From assembly GCA_046080125.1 (NCBI GenBank), contig JBJTTJ010000093.1, positions 1 through 12,130 on the forward strand: 12,130 bases of DNA, read 5' to 3'. This document shows positions 6,755 through 12,130 of the stretch, piece by piece. Origin of the DNA: Cuspidothrix sp046080125 (GTDB lineage Bacteria > Cyanobacteriota > Cyanobacteriia > Cyanobacteriales > Nostocaceae). Each line of letters starts with the position of its first letter. The stretch's first letter is position 1. The notes under the pieces were generated by a model. That model was not told the DNA's origin and made no database searches. It saw only the letters and a program-made list of their open reading frames with translations. Position numbers and translations under genes: made by a program.

Positions 6755-6780
6755 ATTCGTGATCAGTCATAGTCACGAAT
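6755..6780. promoter_or_regulatory. Inverted repeat ATTCGTGA/TCACGAAT
   Basis: Perfect 8-base arms ATTCGTGA (6755-6762) and TCACGAAT (6773-6780) are separated by 10 bases, the spacing of an operator for a dimeric regulator or of a stem-loop. It is next to the palindrome at 6721-6747, upstream of psbH. Confidence 0.4.
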
Positions 6781-7038
6781 AATCGCCCAAGCTTTATATC
6801 CATTAGCGGATAAGTTCCCGTTTGTCTGACGGTACGCGGATTACTCCAAAAGCTTTTATTAAATTATCGCAGTTTGTGATATTTGTTTAGCTATATTCAT
6901 AAAGGTTTTCGCCACTTTTACAAAACTATATAATTTGCTGTCTGCTTATAGGGCAAAATTAGCTGATAGTTTAACGGATATTCTAGGTCAGTCGAATAGG
7001 ATCAAACTCAGACAGCTAGAGACTTTCAGTTATGCCAA

Positions 7039-7052
7039 CTGTCACCTGTCAC
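7039..7052. repeat. Heptamer repeat (CTGTCAC)2
   Basis: Two CTGTCAC units plus a partial CT lie in the psbN leader region. This is a further heptamer family. Confidence 0.6.
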
Positions 7053-7134
7053 CTCCTATCGTTACTGATCTGATATTTAAGTTAAATTTTGTAATATTCT
7101 ATAAATATAACTCTCATAATATGTATCTAAATTT

Positions 7135-7272
7135 ATGGAATTTGAACCCGCTACAGTGCTAGGAATTTCCTTTTGCGCGGCGCTTGTTGCTATTACTGGT
7201 ATGGCAATTTACACATCTTTTGGACCCCCTAGCCAAGAATTAGATGATCCTTTTGATGATCACGATGATTAA
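7135..7272 (+). CDS. psbN: PsbN, photosystem II assembly factor
   Basis: A 45-codon gene starting MEFEPATVLGISFCAALVAITG and ending in an acidic tail (DDPFDDHDD). One membrane helix spans about residues 7-28, followed by the conserved YTSFGPPSQELDDPF. Despite its name, PsbN is regarded as an assembly factor for the photosystem II reaction centre and not a stable subunit. The position next to psbH on the opposite strand is the usual arrangement in cyanobacteria and plastids. No Shine-Dalgarno sequence is seen in the AT-rich leader. A GGTGGGC/GCCCACC hairpin follows 24 bases after the stop. Confidence 0.96.
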   Translation: MEFEPATVLGISFCAALVAITGMAIYTSFGPPSQELDDPFDDHDD

Positions 7273-7296
7273 TCTATTTGATTATTAGCAGTTTTC

Positions 7297-7313
7297 GGTG
7301 GGCAATGCCCACC
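7297..7313. repeat. GGTGGGCAATGCCCACC palindrome
   Basis: A 7-bp GC-rich stem with a three-base loop lies after psbN. This GTGGGCAATGCCCAC motif is, from memory, a frequent spacer palindrome in Nostocales. It may also end the psbN transcript, though only a weak T-rich tract follows. Confidence 0.8.
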
Positions 7314-7411
7314 CTACTAATTAAAATTTTACCAATATCATTTATGATTTCTGTATCTTCCACCGGTGTGTAAGATATCTTAGTAACTTGATTGAAATTA
7401 TTTCTAGACTT

Positions 7412-7993
7412 GTGATTAAAAACGACATTTGGATTACTGAAATGGCTCAAAAAGGTATGATTTCGCCTTTTGAGTCTAGTTTAATTCGTCATTCTGAAGA
7501 ACTGCCCGTAATTTCCTATGGACTTAGTAGCTTTGGGTATGATATCCGGCTATCTGCCAATGATTTCCGTATTTTTAGGCATATTCCCGGTACTGTAGTT
7601 GATCCTAAACATTTTAATCCTGAAAATTTGGAAGTAACAAAACTCCATCAGGATACCAATGGTAGCTACTTCATCCTTCCAGCACATTCCTATGGACTTG
7701 GAGTTGCTCTTGAAAAGCTAGAAATACCAGATAATATTACAGTAATTTGCATAGGCAAAAGCACTTATGCACGTTGTGGTATAATTGCAAATGTAACTCC
7801 TGCTGAAGCGGCTTGGCGCGGTTATTTGACTTTAGAATTATCTAATGCTTCTAGTGCTGACTGTCGTATTTATGCCAATGAAGGAATAGTCCAGTTAATG
7901 TTTTTAGAAGGATCGCCTTGTAGCGTTAGTTATGCTGCACGTCAGGGTAAGTACCAAGATCAGTTAGGTGTTGTAACTCTAGCTAAGGTTTAA
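7412..7993 (+). CDS. dcd: dCTP deaminase
   Basis: Deaminates dCTP to dUTP, the precursor of dUMP for thymidylate synthesis. From GTG at 7412 the product has 193 residues and begins (V)IKNDIWITEMAQKGMISPFE, the family start. The frame is open to a TTG at 7388, but the extra eight residues are not family-like; the ATG at 7442 would cut off conserved sequence. Motifs are SYGLSSFGYDIRLS, the dUTPase-fold strand GKSTYARCGIIANVTPAEAAWRGYLTLELSN with the probable catalytic Glu (residue 142, in LTLELSN), and the C-terminal lid GKYQDQLGVV. There is no good Shine-Dalgarno sequence. Its end converges on a small minus-strand gene 18 bases away. Confidence 0.94.
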   Translation: MIKNDIWITEMAQKGMISPFESSLIRHSEELPVISYGLSSFGYDIRLSANDFRIFRHIPGTVVDPKHFNPENLEVTKLHQDTNGSYFILPAHSYGLGVALEKLEIPDNITVICIGKSTYARCGIIANVTPAEAAWRGYLTLELSNASSADCRIYANEGIVQLMFLEGSPCSVSYAARQGKYQDQLGVVTLAKV

Positions 7994-8010
7994 ATTTTAA
8001 AAACAAACCA

Positions 8011-8253
8011 TCATTTACCTTTCTCTACATTTTCTTTGGGAGGATTTTGTGGTACTTGCTGCTGTAGAGGTTGCACAATTTGAACTGCTGTTAAAAGTAT
8101 AGTAGCAATAGTTAGGAGGATGATCAAATAAGTTTGATTGGCTTCTATAAAATCTCTGACTTGATTGAATAAACTTGTTTTAGAGTTGCCAGCAATTTTT
8201 TTACCAGGCTTCGTATATGGAATACTTCCTTCTCCCACATCAATTATATACAA
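8011..8253 (-). CDS. Small single-pass membrane protein, unknown
   Basis: An 80-residue frame from ATG at 8253. Residues 1-40 are polar and basic (YTKPGKKIAGNSKTS), residues 42-60 form a clear hydrophobic helix (TYLIILLTIATILLTAVQIV), and the tail is Gln/Pro/Lys-rich and ends KENVEKGK. I do not recognise a family. The helix and balanced composition suggest a real gene, but no ribosome binding site stands out. It is convergent with dcd and divergent from the small ORF at 8266. Confidence 0.5.
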   Translation of the reverse strand: MYIIDVGEGSIPYTKPGKKIAGNSKTSLFNQVRDFIEANQTYLIILLTIATILLTAVQIVQPLQQQVPQNPPKENVEKGK

Positions 8254-8265
8254 TGTGCAAAAAGG

Positions 8266-8403
8266 TTGATAGTCAGAGTTCCAAAAACTGGATATCGTGG
8301 AGATAGTTCAGCAGTATATCGTAAAGGTAATGAATATCTGATTGTCAGGCCAGACAAATATGGTAGCGAAAAGATAGTTACTTATGGAGTTAACGATGAC
8401 TGA
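8266..8403 (+). CDS. Possible 45-aa ORF with TTG start
   Basis: From TTG at 8266 the frame encodes 45 residues beginning (M)IVRVPKTGYRGDSSAVY and ending EKIVTYGVNDD. The composition is basic and aromatic with an even spread of residues, typical of a small beta-rich protein rather than chance translation. An AAAGG precedes the TTG but is too close for an ideal ribosome binding site. The TGA overlaps the ATG of the next gene by eight bases (8396-8403), which suggests translational coupling. No homologue is known to me. It could instead be the remnant of a longer gene. Confidence 0.4.
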   Translation: MIVRVPKTGYRGDSSAVYRKGNEYLIVRPDKYGSEKIVTYGVNDD

Positions 8404-8788
8404 AGCAGTTTTAGATCAGCAAGAAGTGATAAAGAGAAACATTATTCAATTATTATCACAATTAACAACTGTTTATCAAAATACCCGCAGCGAAAGAAAG
8501 GAAATTGTTATTCAGTTTCCTCCAGATAATGAAGAGTTTTCATTATTAGAAGAACTTGAACTTTTAACCGTAGAGTTAAGAGGTTACGCTAGTCAAATTA
8601 CAGCTACGGGTCAAATAATTAATAAAGAGCAGGTAATTTCTCAATTACAAGCAATGCGAATTTTTAGTGTGTCTTCAATTGGTCAATTTTACTTTCAAAA
8701 TAATGGTAAGTATGAGGAAATGAAGAATTATATTAGGATGTTGGATTATTTGCGCTTATTATTGTTAGAATATTTGCAAGCTGGTTAA
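8396..8788 (+). CDS. Hypothetical helical protein
   Basis: A 130-residue protein from the ATG at 8396 (MTEAVLDQQEVIKRN). An in-frame ATG at 8384 would add only four residues. The sequence is rich in Leu, Glu and Gln with likely long helices (about residues 8-35 and 43-62) and a C-terminal aromatic/Leu helix (KNYIRMLDYLRLLLLEYLQAG). There is no signal peptide, membrane segment or known motif. It overlaps the 45-aa ORF and lies 71 bases before the nuclease-like gene on the same strand, so the three may form an operon. Function unknown. Confidence 0.7.
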   Translation: MTEAVLDQQEVIKRNIIQLLSQLTTVYQNTRSERKEIVIQFPPDNEEFSLLEELELLTVELRGYASQITATGQIINKEQVISQLQAMRIFSVSSIGQFYFQNNGKYEEMKNYIRMLDYLRLLLLEYLQAG

Positions 8789-8859
8789 AATATAAAAATC
8801 AAGTTAGATTTTTTTAAGCCATATTCTTAACATTACTTTAACCGGAGATGATATATATT

Positions 8860-9474
8860 ATGAATCGCTCTCGAATTATTCAACCTGAACAAAGTTATAC
8901 ATTTAGTAAATATTTTGATTTACCATTTTCTCCAGAGGATATTCTGGCGGAACTTGGTTGTGGTTATCAACGTGAAAGGCTGAAATTACCAACAATAGAA
9001 TCAACACCTAACTATATTCAAGAATTACAGCGAGTAATTGAACGTAACCTGCGACGGGTTAAATTACTAACGGAAGATGCACGTAAACAAGTAATTATAG
9101 CACCGATTCTTTTAGAAGTTTGTGAAATTACAGAAACTCAATTAAATATTGAATATCCTATTAGGGTTAATCATCAATTAAAAGGTAGTTTAGATTATTA
9201 TATTAATAAAGGTAAAGGTTTATTAGTGGTTGAGGCTAAACAAGCAGATTTGAGTAAAGGATTTACACAATTAGCTGTGGAATTGATTGCTCTTGACCAA
9301 TGGATAAATTCAGACAAAACTATGCTTTATGGAGCAGTAACTACTGGTGAAGATTGGCGATTTGCTATATATAAACGTCAGGAAAAGGAGATAATTGAAG
9401 ATATAAAATTATATCGAGTTCCTGAAGAATTAAATGAATTAGTTAGAATTTTAGTAGCCATAGTTAGCAATTAA
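8860..9474 (+). CDS. PD-(D/E)XK nuclease-like hypothetical protein
   Basis: From the ATG at 8860 the protein has 204 residues. A GGAG at 8844-8847 is well spaced for this start, while the in-frame ATG at 8848 directly abuts it. The centre carries a restriction-endonuclease-like pattern: Glu86 in PILLEVCEI, Asp112 in GSLDYYINKG, ExK in LLVVEAKQ (Glu125, Lys127), then a helix with Gln137 (FTQLAVELIALDQW). Such cores occur in restriction enzymes, type I HsdR N-termini and repair nucleases. The N-terminus (SRIIQPEQSYTFSKYFDLPF) resembles a family I believe is widespread in cyanobacteria as uncharacterised proteins. No methylase or specificity subunit is nearby, so a restriction role is not supported. 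Activity is inferred from motifs only. Confidence 0.72.
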   Translation: MNRSRIIQPEQSYTFSKYFDLPFSPEDILAELGCGYQRERLKLPTIESTPNYIQELQRVIERNLRRVKLLTEDARKQVIIAPILLEVCEITETQLNIEYPIRVNHQLKGSLDYYINKGKGLLVVEAKQADLSKGFTQLAVELIALDQWINSDKTMLYGAVTTGEDWRFAIYKRQEKEIIEDIKLYRVPEELNELVRILVAIVSN

Positions 9475-9505
9475 TAAAGGTATGTTGCGATTCATCAAAA
9501 AGTAG

Positions 9506-9533
9506 GTTGGGTTAAGCGACAGCGCAACCCAAC
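9506..9533. repeat. GTTGGGTT...AACCCAAC palindrome
   Basis: Eight-base arms GTTGGGTT (9506-9513) and AACCCAAC (9526-9533), with an inner GCG/CGC pair, lie in GTAGGTTGGGTTAAGCGACAG. From memory this is a very common spacer repeat of Nostocales. It lies between two convergent genes and could act as a transcript end for either. Confidence 0.75.
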
Positions 9534-9597
9534 AAAAGCATTATACATAATGTAAAGACATTCTATGGAACGACCTACACTATTTAATAACTTTATT

Positions 9598-11118
9598 TTA
9601 ACTATATGAATGTAGATTCAATTTTATGGGTTTATCCTGTTCATAAATAAACTGTTCTTTCATTAATAAAGCAATTTCAGCTTTTTGCAATTCCACACCT
9701 AAATAGAGTGCATGGGAAACTTGTAAACCAGCACAATCTGTAAATATTTGCTGAGAAAGTTTATGTGCAGATTTACCACAATAACAATTAACTACTTCTC
9801 CAGAACCAGGAGTTGTATGTTCTACAATAATAGAACCATCCTGAATAGTAATAATAAAACTACCGGCAGGATCAAAATAGTATTTCCTATGAGCAATTTT
9901 AGTATATTGGGAAGAAATTACATTGGCGACATTTTCAAAGCAGTCATCATAAATATGGGCGCTTTGACTAATGGTAATTAATGCTCCCATTTTTAATGGG
10001 AGATGAGTTTTTTTAACTAAAGAATTATAAATATATTTTTGTAAAGCTCTTAATCCCATTGCATTTGCTGGCCAAGCTGAAAACATATCATTACTGCGAA
10101 AAGTGGCAGTTAAAGATAGTTCATTATCAACTATTCTCACCCAAATATGATTAAGACAAGGTGGACTATCATTATTATCTTGACTAGCATCCCATAAAGA
10201 CATAACTGCCCTAGCAGAATCAATATCTTTTGCTAGTTTTTCAATTACTTGTTCAATTTGATCACGTCCAAACCAAGAGCGTAAACGTTGCCCATAGGTG
10301 TATTTTACCCCTTCCTGATTGGGAGCATCGTCTAAAATTTGGGAAATATATTCTTCTAAAAAACTTCTGTCTATTGGTAAATAATTGGGTTCAGGAAAGT
10401 AGAAATCATCGGGTTCATCAGTGACAACTGCCATTAAATCTATCAATTCCTGCCATTTACCATCATAGCCTGTGGGTCTAATTGTGCCTGTGGTTTTAAT
10501 TCTGTGAATGATTTTTACCCAAGTTTCAGCAATGGTTTTACCTTCTATTCTGTGGCCATAGCGTGTTCCTGGCAAAACACTTGGTTCTATTGTAGTCATA
10601 GGAAATTCTATAGGTATTCCCCAAGGTGGTAAAGGTTCTTTTTGAGCATAATATTTAATTTTTTCAACAGCATCAGGGATTGATTTCGCTTCTTGAATTT
10701 GCACAGAATGACGTAATTGTTCTAAGGTATTTATATCAATATCAAGATCAATATAACCAGAAATAGGAGAGCGAATTACCCAAGATTTTCGTCCAGTATC
10801 GCTAATACTTTCTTCCACACCATAGCGGAAAAAATCGCCTAAACATTGACAAGCACCTGCATTTTGATCTTCTTTGGTAGCATTAAGGATGACCAAATAG
10901 CGGACATGAGGATTTAATAACAAGTTGCGAATTAGTAAATTTATACCTCTAGTTGGTGAGTATAATTGTCCAATTACAGCGTAATTACTTGAGTGCAGAT
11001 GTTTAGCTACAGATTGCTTTACCATCCATCCGGTAATGACTGCGGTTTGACCACTACCATAAATTAGCTGATTTGGCTTGTGTTTTGCTGTGTAATAAAA
11101 TTGGGTAAGTTGCTCCAT
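9598..11118 (-). CDS. Large thymidylate synthase: MtrA-like + TS + DUF4346-like
   Basis: Predicted to methylate dUMP to dTMP with methylene-tetrahydrofolate. The 506-residue protein is about twice the size of classic ThyA. Residues 1-130 resemble subunit A of tetrahydromethanopterin S-methyltransferase (YAVIGQLYSPTRGINLLIRNLLLNPHVRYLVIL). Residues of about 180-400 form the thymidylate synthase core: GTRYGHRI, SLWDASQD, catalytic Cys321 in PPCLNHIW, FRSNDMFSAWPANAMGL (Arg341, Ser342, Asp344, Asn352) and SAHIY (His388, Tyr390). Residues of about 411-486 (YYFDPAGSFIITIQDG...HALYLGVELQKAEIAL) match the DUF4346 pattern. The ATG at 11118 lies 15 bases from a broken gene on the other strand. It is not a ThyX type. 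How the MtrA-like part contributes is unknown. Confidence 0.88.
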   Translation of the reverse strand: MEQLTQFYYTAKHKPNQLIYGSGQTAVITGWMVKQSVAKHLHSSNYAVIGQLYSPTRGINLLIRNLLLNPHVRYLVILNATKEDQNAGACQCLGDFFRYGVEESISDTGRKSWVIRSPISGYIDLDIDINTLEQLRHSVQIQEAKSIPDAVEKIKYYAQKEPLPPWGIPIEFPMTTIEPSVLPGTRYGHRIEGKTIAETWVKIIHRIKTTGTIRPTGYDGKWQELIDLMAVVTDEPDDFYFPEPNYLPIDRSFLEEYISQILDDAPNQEGVKYTYGQRLRSWFGRDQIEQVIEKLAKDIDSARAVMSLWDASQDNNDSPPCLNHIWVRIVDNELSLTATFRSNDMFSAWPANAMGLRALQKYIYNSLVKKTHLPLKMGALITISQSAHIYDDCFENVANVISSQYTKIAHRKYYFDPAGSFIITIQDGSIIVEHTTPGSGEVVNCYCGKSAHKLSQQIFTDCAGLQVSHALYLGVELQKAEIALLMKEQFIYEQDKPIKLNLHSYS

Positions 11119-11132
11119 TTGTATGTTATTCT

Positions 11133-11291
11133 AGTTTAGATGCCTTAACCTTAGCAGATTTACGCCGTCGAGGACACAAAATCAGAGAAATTGCACCGTG
11201 GGGTAATGGAAATGCGATCGCTGCTACAGAAGATGATACTTTAGAAGCAGCAGCAGAGCCTCGTGGTGAAGGTTTACCTAAAGGTTACTAA
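11133..11291 (+). pseudogene. Gamma-glutamyltransferase C-terminal remnant
   Basis: The frame reads SLDALTLADLRRRGHKIREI, then GNGNAIAATEDDTLEAAAEPRGEG and ends at PKGY-stop. LRxxGH, the GNxNAI strand and the terminal AA(D/E)PRGEG are typical of the small-subunit end of gamma-glutamyltransferases, which cleave gamma-glutamyl bonds of glutathione in the periplasm. Only about the last 53 residues remain. Upstream the similarity stops at the start of the divergent thymidylate synthase gene, and a TAA lies in frame at 11106. There is no start codon, and the catalytic N-terminal nucleophile is lost. A HIP1 site at 11214 lies inside. Confidence 0.72.
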
Positions 11292-11321
11292 GCAATTAAT
11301 AATTGATCATTCATAATTCAA

Positions 11322-11743
11322 ATGGAACACGCTATTTCAGGTTTAGGAATCTGTATTTTCATCGCTATCTCCTACTTTATTTCTGTTAACCGTCAGGCTA
11401 TAAGGTGGCGTACAGTTATCTGGGGATTAGGGTTAGAATTTGGTCTGACTGTGGACAAGTTGGGGCATTATTAGGCAAAAAAACAATTCTTAATGAGTTT
11501 ATTGCCTATTTAGATTTAGGAGAAATGATCAAAAAAGAAACCATCTCTCAAAGATCAATAATTATTAGCACTTATGCTTTATGTAACTTCGCTAATATTG
11601 GTTCGATAGGAATTACTATTGGTGGAATGACAGGAATAGCACCCAACCGTCAGAAAGACCTAGCCAGAATGGGTTTAAAAACCATGTTTGGCGGATTATT
11701 AGCAGGTTTTATTACCGCCAGTATTGCGGGAATATTGATTTAA
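11322..11743 (+). pseudogene. NupC-family nucleoside transporter with internal deletion
   Basis: The ATG at 11322 opens 40 residues that look like the N-terminus of a concentrative nucleoside transporter: a first membrane helix, then SVNRQAIRWRTVIWGLGLEF. That frame stops at 11472. In another frame, from about 11444, the sequence resumes with the conserved C-terminus: DCGQVGALLGKKTILNEFIAY, ISTYALCNFANIGSIGI, GGMTGIAPNRQKDLARMGLK and a final Gly-rich helix (FGGLLAGFITASIAGILI). The middle, roughly 250-280 residues with the core substrate site, is missing. The join falls at about 11441-11446 and shifts frame, so no functional transporter is made. The C-terminal ORF also has a chance ATG at 11405. 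Deletion size is estimated from the usual family length of about 400 residues. Confidence 0.85.
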
Positions 11744-11783
11744 TATGAATTTTTTAACAGTAAATTATTGAGAAAATATTATC

Positions 11784-12014
11784 ATGAAAATTACAAAAAT
11801 CACGTCTCTGAAAACATCAATGCAACTTTTACTTTTTGCCATTGGTTTCACTGGAGGTCATGTTTTTGCCCAAACCTTACCTCTGACCTCTAACTTAATT
11901 GGTTTTGATACACCTGAAGGGGAAACATTATTAATTTCTAGTCAAGCAAAAAATGATTTTTTCCCATTAAGTACACAATTTGTTACCCAAAATAATCAGG
12001 CATATTGTGGAGTA
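11784..12014 (+). pseudogene. Truncated phytochelatin synthase-like gene
   Basis: Starts with a signal peptide (hydrophobic stretch MQLLLFAIGFTGGHVFA, probable cleavage before QTLPL, residues 1-29), then the mature start of cyanobacterial phytochelatin synthase-like proteins: LTSNLIGFDTPEGETLLISS, DFFPLSTQFVTQNNQAYCGV. Cys75 in AYCG is the catalytic Cys of the papain-like family, which cuts glutathione and, in plants, joins it into phytochelatins. Similarity ends two residues later. The frame runs on for 14 unrelated residues to a stop at 12057-12059. The His and Asp of the triad are gone, so the enzyme is dead. The extra residues are the antisense of a pilD fragment. An intact homologue (Alr0975-like) has about 240 residues. 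Confidence 0.88.
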
Positions 12015-12130
12015 ACGACGGGAAATTTTAGTTTGACAATAACGACAGCGTCCTTTTAATCGTAACCAACCGAAAACTGGGATATTATCATAGACCTTTA
12101 ACCTATTTAAGCACTGCGGACAACGGGACG
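12012..12130 (-). pseudogene. pilD: Prepilin peptidase (PilD-like) fragment
   Basis: On the minus strand from the window edge the frame reads (S)RCPQCLNRLKVYDNIPVFGW, then LRLKGRCRYCQTKISRRY, the hallmark of type 4 prepilin peptidases: two CxxC zinc-binding pairs around YDNIPVxGWLxLxGRCRxC. The expected PLVE after RRY is absent, and the sequence continues as antisense of the phytochelatin synthase gene. The bulk of the membrane aspartyl protease domain, with both catalytic Asp, should follow and is lost. The 5' end lies beyond 12130. This remnant would have processed type IV pilins. The same family is needed for motility and DNA uptake, so an intact copy may exist elsewhere. Confidence 0.85.

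Larger units (their letters stand above)
6631..7134. other. Divergent psbH-psbN promoter region
   Basis: About 500 bases carry no gene I can support. The stretch includes a strong psbH ribosome binding site, two palindromic sites about 95-150 bases upstream of psbH, a widely spaced inverted pair GCTGTCTG (6937-6944) / CAGACAGC (7009-7016), and two CTGTCAC heptamers. An AT-rich stretch with several TATAA-like hexamers (about 7090-7125) precedes psbN. A short open frame at 6935-7162 is probably a chance ORF; its end overlaps psbN out of frame. Confidence 0.6.

Noticed and set aside
6935..7162. 75-residue open frame before psbN
   Set aside because: It covers heptamers and AT-rich promoter sequence and overlaps the real psbN start out of frame.
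8011..9474. Complete restriction-modification or toxin-antitoxin system
   Set aside because: No methylase, specificity subunit, helicase or known antitoxin motif is visible; only a nuclease-like core is supported.
11405..11740. Intact 112-aa small membrane protein
   Set aside because: The ATG is out of frame with the transporter N-terminus, the first 13 residues are antiparallel to nothing known, and the rest is plainly the C-terminus of NupC, so it is a deletion remnant.
11784..12059. Complete 91-aa secreted protein
   Set aside because: The open frame ends in 14 residues that are only the antisense of pilD; the gene is a truncated phytochelatin synthase-like gene.

Overview
The window looks like chromosomal DNA of a filamentous, heterocyst-type (Nostocales) cyanobacterium. 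Photosystem II genes (psbH, psbN) are present, five perfect HIP1 octamers (GCGATCGC at 1535, 2110, 3960, 5313, 11214) occur, several different 7-bp tandem repeats of the STRR type sit in the spacers, and spacer palindromes of a kind common in these genomes appear. The sequence is AT-rich. A degenerate transposase and a run of broken genes at the right end suggest a genome that is losing genes, as reported for symbiotic or reduced Nostocales such as 'Nostoc azollae'. The species assignment is inference.

Layout. 1-962: eroded IS4-family transposase on the minus strand. 1101-1660: heptamer repeats around rplY (ribosomal protein L25), followed upstream by purA (adenylosuccinate synthase, forced TTG start), both minus. 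2986-3478: gene-free spacer with a possible MITE. 3479-4201: pgl (6-phosphogluconolactonase). 4355-5371: a zinc-ribbon/FHA protein with a VYIP repeat linker. 5446-6630, minus strand: psbH, a terminator, then tatA and pth overlapping by 4 bases. psbN (45 aa) is divergent at 7135. dcd (dCTP deaminase) is at 7412.

8011-9474 holds poorly known genes: a small single-pass membrane protein (minus), then a possible 45-aa ORF overlapping a 130-aa helical protein, then a protein with a PD-(D/E)XK nuclease-like core. 9598-11118 (minus) encodes a large thymidylate synthase with an MtrA-like N-terminus and a DUF4346-like C-terminus. With dcd it covers two steps of dTTP synthesis, but the two are not an operon.

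11133-12130 is a gene graveyard: the 3' end of a gamma-glutamyltransferase-like gene, a nupC-type nucleoside transporter missing its middle, and a phytochelatin synthase-like gene that breaks two residues after its catalytic Cys. At that break it joins, in opposite orientation, a prepilin peptidase (pilD) fragment that runs out of the window. I see no CRISPR array, tRNA, rRNA or complete mobile element. I do not see a convincing new multi-gene system. The best leads are the three-part thymidylate synthase, the 8.0-9.5 kb unknown cluster and the phytochelatin synthase/pilD junction.
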